A stretch of 6,443 nt of DNA from an uncultured Aliarcobacter sp. (lineage in GTDB: Bacteria; Campylobacterota; Campylobacteria; Campylobacterales; Arcobacteraceae): the NCBI GenBank assembly GCA_947629065.1, contig CANRCH010000099.1:1-6443 (forward strand), given 5' to 3'. Position numbers and translations under genes: made by a program. Every line of letters begins with the position of its first letter. Within the stretch, counting starts at the first letter, position 1. Under the pieces are notes generated by a model, which was given only the letters and a program-made list of their open reading frames with translations, had not been told where the DNA came from and made no database searches. Below are positions 1-6,443 of this stretch, piece by piece.

Positions 1-1269
1 ATCAATTTCATCTAAAAATAGTATTCCATTTTGTGCTAATTCAAAATCACTTATAGAACTTAAAAGTGCAAGTCTTAGCCTATTATACTCTCCTGAACTA
101 ATGCTACTTAATGAAACACTATTTAAAGTAAACTCTATTTCATCGAAACCATTAAAATCTAACTCTTTCTTTAAAAGTTCAATTTTCACGCTATTTAAGT
201 GTAAAAAGTTTAAATAATAGTTGATTTTTTCTTCTAAAACAACTAAAGTTTTAGATCTAAAAAGTGTAAGTTTTTGTGCTAATTCATCTAAAATTAACTC
301 TAATTCTTTATATCTCTTTTCTAGTTTCTCTTTTTCAAATGAGATATTTAAGTACCCATCAAGCTCTTTTTTCTTCTCATCTTTATAATCTAATGCCTCT
401 TTTATAGAACCAAATCTTTTTTGTAAACCTGAAATTTTCTCAATTCTATCAAGAATCTCTTCAATATTTATATCTTCAAGCTCAAATATACTATCTTTTG
501 ATTTCTCCATAATATTATTTAGTTCATTTATTGCTTCATCAAAAAAGCTACTATCAACTTCAATAAGTTCTAAAAGCTCATTTACACTAGAAGTTAAATT
601 AAAAATTGCACTTGCTTTTTGCATAGATTTTTCTATTTTATCTTTTTTTGCTAATGCCTTTTTTATACTATTTAACTCTTCATATTCATCAATTTTTGGA
701 TTTATCTCTTCTATTTTTGATATTTCAAATCTAGCAAACTCTTTTAAATCTTCAAGTCTTTTTTCATCTTCTTCAAGTTTTTTTAAATCTCTTTTAATAT
801 TGCTAAACTCTTTAAATGACTCTTCAAAATTATCTTTTATTTGAGCAAAATTTTTATCATTTTTACTACTTAATCTATCTAAAAACTCTATAATTTTAAT
901 ACTTTCAAAATCACTTATATCTTTTAAATTAAGATGTTTTATGATTTTTGAAGAGAAATCCTTTAAGTTTTTTCTTGAGATACTTTGGTTATTTAACAGA
1001 TATCTAGTTTTCTCTTTTTTTATACTTTTAATTATAATATCATCATCTTTTTCTATTGAAAAATTATCATCTTCAATGTTTGAGTCCAAAATTGCAACTT
1101 CACTTAATTCAGCTTTTACATCATTTATTGCAAAAAGGGAAAGTATTTCACTCATAAGTACAGATTTTCCAGCACCACTTGGACCTGTAAAAATATTTAG
1201 CCCCTCTTTAAACTCTAAATCAACCTCTTTAAAACTTAAACAATTTTTTATATAAACTCTATTTATCAA
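1..1269 (-). CDS. recN: DNA repair protein RecN, 3'-truncated by window edge
   Basis: RecN is a cytoplasmic SMC-like ATPase that acts early in recombinational repair of double-strand breaks. The 423 residues visible start with a RecN-like N-terminus (INRVYIKN). A Walker A motif, GPSGAGKS, lies at residues 29-36. A long Lys/Glu-rich coiled-coil region spans roughly 140-370 and includes the family-like stretch EISKIEEINPKIDEYEEL at about 182-199. An ABC-type signature, SSGEYNR, follows at 391-397, and a Walker B, GILFLDEID, at 415-423. Family members are about 500-560 residues, so roughly 80-140 C-terminal residues, including the D-loop and switch His, lie beyond base 1. The start is TTG: the frame has an upstream stop at 1285-1287 and no ATG or GTG before the P-loop. 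A GGGGA at 1277-1281 sits 7 bases upstream. The gene begins one base after the nadK stop codon, implying co-transcription and probable translational coupling. The signature reads ISSGE rather than the usual LSGGE. Identity is certain at family level; the start is likely. Confidence 0.93.
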   Translation of the reverse strand, partial: MINRVYIKNCLSFKEVDLEFKEGLNIFTGPSGAGKSVLMSEILSLFAINDVKAELSEVAILDSNIEDDNFSIEKDDDIIIKSIKKEKTRYLLNNQSISRKNLKDFSSKIIKHLNLKDISDFESIKIIEFLDRLSSKNDKNFAQIKDNFEESFKEFSNIKRDLKKLEEDEKRLEDLKEFARFEISKIEEINPKIDEYEELNSIKKALAKKDKIEKSMQKASAIFNLTSSVNELLELIEVDSSFFDEAINELNNIMEKSKDSIFELEDINIEEILDRIEKISGLQKRFGSIKEALDYKDEKKKELDGYLNISFEKEKLEKRYKELELILDELAQKLTLFRSKTLVVLEEKINYYLNFLHLNSVKIELLKKELDFNGFDEIEFTLNSVSLSSISSGEYNRLRLALLSSISDFELAQNGILFLDEID

Positions 1270-1270
1270 C

Positions 1271-2137
1271 TTAGTTTCCCCATCTTAACTTATCATTTAA
1301 TACTTTGAAAAAATCTCTACTATTTCTATGAAGCATTCTTGCTTTTTTCTTTGCTATTTTTATATTTAGTGACTCATTTTGCTTTAACTCAAAACTCTCT
1401 TGACCATCAACAATTACAACTGCTTCTTGATTTTGTGGAACTTTAAACTCAATTTCAATATCTGCTGGCATAACTAATGGTCTTTGTGTTAAAGAGTGAG
1501 CTGCGACTGGAGTTATAATAAAAGCATCTGTTAGTGGATAAACAATTGGTCCTCCAACAGATAGATTATAAGCAGTTGATCCACTTGGAGTTGATACAAT
1601 TACACCATCTCCAAAATATGTATTAAATGCTTTTTTATTGATTTTTGCTTTTATTTTTAGCATTGAAGATATATTTTTTCTTGAAATTACAATATCATTA
1701 AATGCAATAAAAGCTTTATCATTTATACTAGCTTCAATCATCATTCTTGCATTTATTTTATAATTATTACTTTGCAAATCATCTATAAATTCATCTAAAT
1801 CATCAAGATTTAAATCAGTTAAAAAACCAAGCGTTCCTAAATTTATTCCAATAATTGGAATATCATATTTAAAAGCTTTTCTAGCAACTCCTAAAAGTGT
1901 ACCATCTCCACCAACACTTATTAAAAAATCACACTCTTTACAAAGTAAATCAAAATCTATTCCATTAAAACCAATCATTTTAGCTGAAACATCTTCTAAA
2001 ATAGAGATAACTCCGATTTTTAGAAACTCTTTTTGTAGTTTTATAAATACTTCTTTTAATTCAGGGCTTTGTGGTCTTAAAATAATACCAACACTTTTAA
2101 TCTCTTTTAAAAGTTCAAAATCTTTTTCTATTTTCAA
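1271..2137 (-). CDS. nadK: NAD kinase (ATP/polyphosphate-dependent)
   Basis: NAD kinase phosphorylates NAD to NADP in the cytoplasm and is the only route to NADP in most bacteria. From the chosen TTG start the protein has 288 residues, a usual bacterial length. Visible motifs are GGDGT at 76-80 with the catalytic Asp78, NLGTLGFL at 99-106, FNDIVI at 146-151 (the NE/ND NAD-binding element), TPSGSTAYN at 183-191, and HSLTQRPLV at 214-222. A longer reading frame opens at another TTG at 2195-2197 and would add 20 residues (308 total). That extension is Phe/Tyr/Lys-rich, lacks a ribosome site, starts next to the T-tract of the fusA terminator and overlaps the likely promoter. The shorter start has a weak GAG at 2144-2146, six bases upstream, and places the conserved core (VGIILRP) near the N-terminus as expected. 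The stop is one base from the recN start. Function is very secure; the start is a reasoned choice. Confidence 0.93.
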   Translation of the reverse strand: MKIEKDFELLKEIKSVGIILRPQSPELKEVFIKLQKEFLKIGVISILEDVSAKMIGFNGIDFDLLCKECDFLISVGGDGTLLGVARKAFKYDIPIIGINLGTLGFLTDLNLDDLDEFIDDLQSNNYKINARMMIEASINDKAFIAFNDIVISRKNISSMLKIKAKINKKAFNTYFGDGVIVSTPSGSTAYNLSVGGPIVYPLTDAFIITPVAAHSLTQRPLVMPADIEIEFKVPQNQEAVVIVDGQESFELKQNESLNIKIAKKKARMLHRNSRDFFKVLNDKLRWGN

Positions 2138-2168
2138 TTTTTTCTCATTTTTTGAATTTATAAAAACT

Positions 2169-2197
2169 ATTTTATAAAATAATTTATATAAAGCCAA
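2169..2197 (-). promoter_or_regulatory. Candidate sigma-70 promoter for nadK-recN
   Basis: Reading leftward, TTGGCT (2192-2197) is followed 17 bases later by TAAAAT (2169-2174). These match TTGACA at four of six positions and TATAAT at five of six. Transcription would begin near 2162 and leave a leader of about 25 bases before the TTG at 2137. The site lies directly after the fusA terminator, where a new promoter is needed. The region is very AT-rich, so chance matches are easy and other TATA-like hexamers are nearby. Confidence 0.4.
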
Positions 2198-2210
2198 TTA
2201 TAAACTAAAT

Positions 2211-2245
2211 AAAAAAAGGGAATATGCAAAAGCACATCCCCTTTT
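2211..2245 (-). terminator. Rho-independent terminator of the rpsL-rpsG-fusA unit
   Basis: On the minus strand a perfect 14-pair stem is formed by 2232-2245 and 2214-2227 around a four-base loop at 2228-2231. It includes three consecutive G-C pairs near the base, two G-U pairs, and an A-U base of four pairs. The 3' arm runs into seven T residues (2211-2217), the classic intrinsic terminator layout. It starts 23 bases beyond the fusA stop and ends before nadK, so it separates the translation genes from nadK-recN. The opposite strand also gives a hairpin followed by TTTTATAAAA, but its T-tract is shorter and nothing reads into it from the left. Confidence 0.88.
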
Positions 2246-2268
2246 ATAAAAAAGTTTTTTAGATTTAA

Positions 2269-4377
2269 TTATCCATTTCTTTTTTTGATAATCTCTTCAG
2301 ATACATTTCTTGGAACTTCTTGGTATGAATCAAAAAGCATAGAATATGTAGCTCTTCCTTGAGACATAGATCTTAAATCTGTTGAGTATCCAAATAATTC
2401 AGAAAGTGGAACCATAGCAGTAACTAGTTTTACACCAGCTCTATCGTCCATTGAATTAACTTGTCCTCTTCTTTTGTTACAATCCCCAATTACATCTCCC
2501 ATATACTCTTCAGGAGTTTCAATTTCTACTTTCATAATTGGTTCTAAAATAACTGCACCAGCAGCTGCGCTTCTACAACCTTGTTTGAATCCCATTGAAG
2601 CAGCTAATTTAAACGCCATTTCAGATGAATCCACTTCGTGGTAGCTTCCATCATAAAGTGTAACTTCGATATCAACCATTGGGTATCCAGCTAAAATTCC
2701 ACCTTGCATTGCTTCAAATGCACCTTTTTCAACAGCAGGTACATACTCTTTTGGTACAACCCCACCTTTAATTTCATTGTTGAATTTAAATGTTGGTTCA
2801 CTTCCAGAAGGTAGTGGTTTAATCTCTAAGTAAACGTGACCATATTGTCCTTTACCTCCAGATTGTTTTGCATATTTGTACTCTTGTTTAACAGCGTTTT
2901 TAATAGTTTCTCTATATGCAACTTGAGGAGCTCCAACTTCAGCTTCAACTTTGAATTCTCTTTTCATTCTATCTACAAGAACTTCAAGGTGTAATTCACC
3001 CATTCCTGAAATAATAGTTTGACCTGATTCTTCATCAGTTGTAACTCTAAATGATGGATCTTCTTCAGCTAGTTTTCCTAGTGCAATTCCCATTTTTTCT
3101 TGGTCAGCTTTAGTTTTTGGCTCAACAGCAACACTAATAACTGGATCTGGGAAATCCATTCTTTCTAGAATAACTGGATCTTTTTCACCTGCAAGTGTAT
3201 CACCTGTAATTGTCTCTTTTAATCCAACAACAGCTCCGATTTCTCCAGCATATAACTCTTTAATCTCTTCTCTTGAGTTAGCATGCATTTTAAGAAGTCT
3301 TCCGATTCTCTCTTTTTTCATTTTTGTTGAGTTCATAACATAAGTTCCAGATTCTAAAACTCCTCTATAAACTCTTGTAAATGTTAATTGTCCAACAAAT
3401 GGGTCAGTCATAACTTTAAAAGCTAGTGCTGCTACTTCACCTTTATCTGTTGAAGGAACAGTAACCTCTTCACCATCTTGAGTTTCACCTTTCATATCAG
3501 CAACTTCTGTTGGTGCAGGTAAATACATAGCAACAGCATCTAGTAATGGTTGAATACCTTTATTTTTGAAAGATGTTCCACAAACCATTGGAGTAATTTC
3601 CATAGCTAAACATCTTTTTTTGATTCCATCTGTGATTTCAGATTCAGTTAATTCTTCACCACCTAGGTATTTATCCATTAACTCTTCACTTGATTCAGCA
3701 GCAGCTTCAACAAGTTTTTCTCTATATTCAGCAGCAATATCAGCTAAATCAGCTGGAATATCTTCTATGTTATACATTTCACCTGGTTGTGCATCAAGTG
3801 TATATGTATAAGCTTTCATTTTAACTAAGTCAATCATTCCTCTAAATTGGTCTTCAGCACCAATTGGAATTTGAAGTGGAACTGGGTTAGCTTTAAGTCT
3901 TGAACTTACTTGATTCATAACATTAAAGAAGTTTGCACCTGTTCTATCCATTTTATTTACATAAATAATTCTTGGAACTCCATATTTATTTGCTTGTCTC
4001 CAAACAGTTTCACTTTGTGGTTGAACTCCTCCAACTGAACAAAATACTGCTACAGCTCCATCAAGAACTCTCATAGATCTCTCAACTTCAATTGTAAAGT
4101 CAACGTGACCTGGAGTGTCGATGATATTTATTTGTAATTGCTCTTTTGTTTTTGGATGGTTCCAGAAACAAGTAGTAGCTGCTGAAGTAATTGTAATACC
4201 TCTTTCTTGCTCTTGTTCCATCCAGTCCATTGTTGCAGTACCTTCATGAGTCTCACCAATTTTGTGTGAAATTCCTGTATAAAAAAGGATTCTTTCAGTA
4301 CTTGTTGTTTTTCCAGCATCAATGTGAGCTGCAATACCAATATTTCTAACTCTTTGTAGTGGTACTTTTCTTGCCAT
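2269..4377 (-). CDS. fusA: Elongation factor G (translocation GTPase)
   Basis: EF-G drives tRNA-mRNA translocation on the ribosome and, with ribosome recycling factor, subunit splitting. The 702-residue protein is full length for the family (about 690-705). The G domain has the P-loop AHIDAGKT at 17-24, switch I RGITI at 59-63, DTPGH at 87-91 with catalytic His91, and NKMD at 141-144. Domain II follows from about residue 310 ([17 protein letters not shown]). Domain III includes [10 protein letters not shown], domain IV contains GGVVPKEY near the decoding-site tip, and the C-terminal domain V has [14 protein letters not shown]. The ATG has AGGA eight bases upstream, and this ribosome site overlaps the rpsG TAG stop; the intergenic gap is nine bases. 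It is the last gene of the cluster, and an intrinsic terminator follows. No tuf gene follows, unlike the Escherichia coli str operon. EF-G rather than the EF-G2 or tetracycline-protection paralogues is supported by the S12-S7 context and complete motifs. Confidence 0.98.
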   Translation of the reverse strand: MARKVPLQRVRNIGIAAHIDAGKTTSTERILFYTGISHKIGETHEGTATMDWMEQEQERGITITSAATTCFWNHPKTKEQLQINIIDTPGHVDFTIEVERSMRVLDGAVAVFCSVGGVQPQSETVWRQANKYGVPRIIYVNKMDRTGANFFNVMNQVSSRLKANPVPLQIPIGAEDQFRGMIDLVKMKAYTYTLDAQPGEMYNIEDIPADLADIAAEYREKLVEAAAESSEELMDKYLGGEELTESEITDGIKKRCLAMEITPMVCGTSFKNKGIQPLLDAVAMYLPAPTEVADMKGETQDGEEVTVPSTDKGEVAALAFKVMTDPFVGQLTFTRVYRGVLESGTYVMNSTKMKKERIGRLLKMHANSREEIKELYAGEIGAVVGLKETITGDTLAGEKDPVILERMDFPDPVISVAVEPKTKADQEKMGIALGKLAEEDPSFRVTTDEESGQTIISGMGELHLEVLVDRMKREFKVEAEVGAPQVAYRETIKNAVKQEYKYAKQSGGKGQYGHVYLEIKPLPSGSEPTFKFNNEIKGGVVPKEYVPAVEKGAFEAMQGGILAGYPMVDIEVTLYDGSYHEVDSSEMAFKLAASMGFKQGCRSAAAGAVILEPIMKVEIETPEEYMGDVIGDCNKRRGQVNSMDDRAGVKLVTAMVPLSELFGYSTDLRSMSQGRATYSMLFDSYQEVPRNVSEEIIKKRNG

Positions 4378-4386
4378 AATTTTTTC

Positions 4387-4857
<471 letters not shown>

Positions 4858-4869
4858 CTATCCTTCTAC

Positions 4870-5253
4870 TTATTTTTTAGCCGCTTTTGGTCTTTTTGTA
4901 CCATATTTAGATCTAGATACAGTTCTGTTATTAACTCCAGCACTATCTAAAGCACCTCTTACAATGTGGTATTTAACCCCAGGTAAATCCTTAACTCTTC
5001 CCCCTCTTACTAGCACAATTGAGTGCTCTTGAAGGTTATGTCCTTCTCCACCGATGTATGAAATAACTTCAATTCCAGTAGTTAATCTAACTTTTGCAAC
5101 TTTTCTTAAAGCTGAGTTAGGTTTTTTTGGAGTTGTTGTATAAACTCTTGTACATACACCTCTTCTTTGAGGACATTTTTTAAGAGCTGGTGATTTTGAT
5201 GTTTCAATAATCTTTTTTCGCTCTTTTCTTACAAGCTGATTGATTGTAGGCAT
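4870..5253 (-). CDS. rpsL: 30S ribosomal protein S12
   Basis: S12 sits at the interface of the 30S decoding centre and helps control tRNA selection fidelity. The 127-residue protein matches family length (123-128). Diagnostic segments are [20 protein letters not shown] from residue 27, [14 protein letters not shown] at 65-78, and [14 protein letters not shown] at 83-96, with SKYGTKRPK near the C-terminus. Lys43 and Lys88, the main streptomycin-resistance positions, are wild type, as are Pro91 and Asp89 (the residue methylthiolated by RimO in some bacteria). The ATG has a good AAGGA at 5259-5263, five bases upstream. This is the first gene of the cluster and follows a roughly 118-base predicted leader. 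Identification is certain. Confidence 0.98.
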   Translation of the reverse strand: MPTINQLVRKERKKIIETSKSPALKKCPQRRGVCTRVYTTTPKKPNSALRKVAKVRLTTGIEVISYIGGEGHNLQEHSIVLVRGGRVKDLPGVKYHIVRGALDSAGVNNRTVSRSKYGTKRPKAAKK

Positions 5254-5280
5254 TTCTTTCCTTTATTAAATTTGGTTTGA

Positions 5281-5339
5281 GTAGCTATAGCCCCACTCAT
5301 GCTTCTCGTAATCTTCAAAATATTTTGAAGCGATACTAC
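5281..5339 (-). promoter_or_regulatory. Structured rpsL 5' leader, candidate cis-regulatory RNA
   Basis: In the minus-strand leader, GTAGT (5335-5339) can pair with ATTAC (5308-5312), and CTTCAAA (5324-5330) pairs with TTTGAAG (5313-5319) around an ATAT loop. The four bases 5331-5334 would form a one-sided bulge. An alternative fold pairs GCTTC (5327-5331) with GAAGC (5301-5305) and GTAG (5336-5339) with CTAC (5281-5284). No T-tract follows, so it is not an intrinsic terminator. Ribosomal protein operons often carry leader structures bound by one of their products; that role here is inference. I do not recognise a named RNA family. Confidence 0.4.
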
Positions 5340-5377
5340 CATTCTAGGAAACTGTAGGTTTTCTAAAAAAGTTTGCA

Positions 5378-5383
5378 ATTATA
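5378..5383 (-). promoter_or_regulatory. Likely -10 element of the rpsL-rpsG-fusA promoter
   Basis: A perfect TATAAT, in the context GATATAAT, reads leftward here. Transcription would start near 5371 and produce a leader of about 118 bases before the rpsL ATG. No TTGACA-like -35 hexamer is seen at the usual spacing; the upstream DNA is A/T-rich, and Campylobacterota sigma-70 promoters commonly lack a conserved -35 box. A second TATA-rich stretch near 5409-5414 is a weaker alternative. Confidence 0.6.
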
Positions 5384-5434
5384 TCTAATTAGCTTTAATC
5401 TTTGCTTTATATACTTTCTATTAAATTAATTAAA

Positions 5435-5447
5435 AGAGTTAAACTCT
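5435..5447. repeat. 13-base perfect palindrome between divergent genes
   Basis: AGAGTT (5435-5440) and AACTCT (5442-5447) are exact inverted repeats around a single central A. The element lies between the putative rpsL promoter and the transporter start, about 60 bases upstream of the transporter ATG, a plausible operator position. No regulator gene is present in the window. In AT-rich DNA a six-base-arm palindrome can arise by chance. Confidence 0.3.
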
Positions 5448-5466
5448 AACTTTAATCTTTTTTAAC

Positions 5467-5472
5467 TAGAAT
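5467..5472 (+). promoter_or_regulatory. Tentative -10 element for the transporter gene
   Basis: TAGAAT matches TATAAT at five of six positions and would start transcription near 5479, giving a leader of about 27 bases. No clear -35 hexamer is present. TATTTT at 5480-5485 is a weaker alternative but would leave a very short leader. Confidence 0.3.
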
Positions 5473-5505
5473 TCCACTCTATTTTTTAAAAAAGGTAAAA
5501 ATTTT

Positions 5506-6443
5506 ATGACTAAACAACTATTTCCTTTGGCTGTTGGTGGATTGGCCATTGGAACAACTGAATTTATTATTATGGGGCTTTTGCCTGATGTTGCACAAGA
5601 TTTAGGAGTATCTATTCCTGTTGCTGGGCATTTAATCTCTGCTTATGCTTTTGGAGTTGTTCTTGGTGCTCCAATTTTAGTGGCACTTAGTTCAAAATTT
5701 CCACCAAAAAATATTTTAATAGTATATATGATACTTTTTACACTATTTAATGCGCTATCTATAATTGCACCTGATTATAACACTCTTTTAATGTCAAGGT
5801 TTTTTGCAGGTCTTCCTCATGGGGCATTTTTTGGAGTTGGAACAGTTGTTGCTATAAAATTAGCCAAAAAAGGAAAAGAAGCAAGTGCCGTATCTTCTAT
5901 GTTTACAGGGCTTACTTTAGCAATACTGTTAATGGTTCCACTTTTAACTTATATAGGACATAACACCAGTTATAAATACTCTTTTGCAGCTGTTAGTATG
6001 CTAGGAGTTCTTACAATTATAACTTTATATAAATTTATGCCAAAGTTAAAATCACTTAAAACTGTAACATTTAAAGAGGAGATTGAATTTTTTCTAAGTT
6101 TTAAAGCTTGGCACATTATTTTAATTGTTGCTATTGGTTTTGGTGGGCTTTTTGCTTGGTTTAGTTATATTGCACCACTTTTGATAAATGTTTCAAAATT
6201 TGCTCCTAGTTCTATTTCATATTTGATGCTTGTTGCTGGAGTTGGAATGGTTTTAGGCAATATTTTGGGTGGTTATTTAGCTGATAAAAAAGATCCAATA
6301 AAAGTTGCTATTTATCTTCTTTCTTTTATGGTTTTTTTCCTAATTATGGTTTTCTTTTTTAGTGAACACAAATATATATCACTTGTTTTAACTTTTATTT
6401 GTGGAGTTTTTGCTATGAGTATTGGAACTCCTATAAATATGGT
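5506..6443 (+). CDS. AraJ-like MFS transporter (DHA1 family), 3'-truncated
   Basis: This is an inner-membrane major facilitator permease, probably a proton-driven exporter. The 312 visible residues hold about ten hydrophobic helices (near 6-28, 40-61, 69-88, 93-118, 128-150, 157-177, 203-225, 237-258, 266-285 and 289-310). Relatives have about 390-400 residues and 12 helices, so two helices lie past the right edge. Shared with Escherichia coli AraJ, from memory, are TEFIIMGLLPDVA-type TM1 with Glu19, VAGHLISAYAFGVVLGAPI at 39-57, SRFFAGLPHGAFFGVG at 97-112 with the TM4 Arg98, FAWFSY at 216-221, and GMVLGN at 247-252. A motif-A-like GGYLADKKD spans 255-263. The ATG has AAGGT at about ten bases upstream; no earlier start is plausible. 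Substrate is unknown: AraJ, PbuE/NepI (purine) and drug exporters share this architecture, so no gene symbol is given. It diverges from the ribosomal cluster and no partner gene is visible. Confidence 0.9.
   Translation, partial: MTKQLFPLAVGGLAIGTTEFIIMGLLPDVAQDLGVSIPVAGHLISAYAFGVVLGAPILVALSSKFPPKNILIVYMILFTLFNALSIIAPDYNTLLMSRFFAGLPHGAFFGVGTVVAIKLAKKGKEASAVSSMFTGLTLAILLMVPLLTYIGHNTSYKYSFAAVSMLGVLTIITLYKFMPKLKSLKTVTFKEEIEFFLSFKAWHIILIVAIGFGGLFAWFSYIAPLLINVSKFAPSSISYLMLVAGVGMVLGNILGGYLADKKDPIKVAIYLLSFMVFFLIMVFFFSEHKYISLVLTFICGVFAMSIGTPINM

Noticed and set aside
941..1255. Rightward open frame of 104 codons
   Set aside because: It lies wholly antisense to the N-terminal, P-loop-containing part of recN, has low-complexity Ser/Phe/Ile content, and resembles no protein family.
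3566..3811. Rightward open frame of 81 codons
   Set aside because: It is antisense to the fusA coding region and has a Ser-rich composition expected from reversed EF-G codons.
4870..5253. Streptomycin-resistance allele of rpsL
   Set aside because: Lys43 and Lys88 are both wild type, as are the neighbouring residues Pro42 and Pro91.
5313..5330. 18-base palindrome as a terminator for either direction
   Set aside because: Neither strand has a T-run directly after the hairpin, the stem is almost all A-T, and no gene ends nearby.
5254..5505. tRNA or other known structural RNA in the divergent intergenic region
   Set aside because: No cloverleaf, TTCGA-type T-arm or CCA end was found on either strand; the region is explained by promoters, leader and ribosome sites.

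Overview
The window is AT-rich and carries a compact block of conserved housekeeping genes. The gene families, low GC, poly-A/T runs, TTG starts and a short rpsL-rpsG-fusA cluster without tuf fit a Campylobacterota genome, most likely of the Arcobacter type. The lineage call is an inference from memory of related genomes, not from a search.

Layout. Five genes read leftward and one reads rightward. At the left edge is a 3'-truncated recN (DNA repair SMC-like ATPase), running off the window at base 1. It follows nadK (NAD kinase) with a single base between them, so the two form one transcription unit. To the right, a strong intrinsic terminator separates them from the translation cluster rpsL (S12) - rpsG (S7) - fusA (EF-G), which is transcribed leftward with gaps of 15 and 9 bases. 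A 252-base divergent intergenic region holds the likely rpsL promoter and a structured leader on one side, and weaker signals for a rightward gene on the other. That gene encodes a DHA1-type major facilitator transporter closely resembling AraJ, and it is cut off by the right edge.

How they work together. rpsL, rpsG and fusA supply two small-subunit ribosomal proteins and the translocation GTPase, and probably share one promoter and one terminator. nadK and recN are functionally unrelated to them (NADP supply and double-strand-break repair) and appear to have their own promoter just past the fusA terminator. The transporter is independent of both units.

No mobile element, CRISPR array, tRNA, rRNA or phage gene was seen. 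The window looks like ordinary core genome. The points most worth a second look are the folded rpsL leader, the start codon of nadK, the divergent ATPase signature of RecN, and small repeats in the divergent intergenic region.
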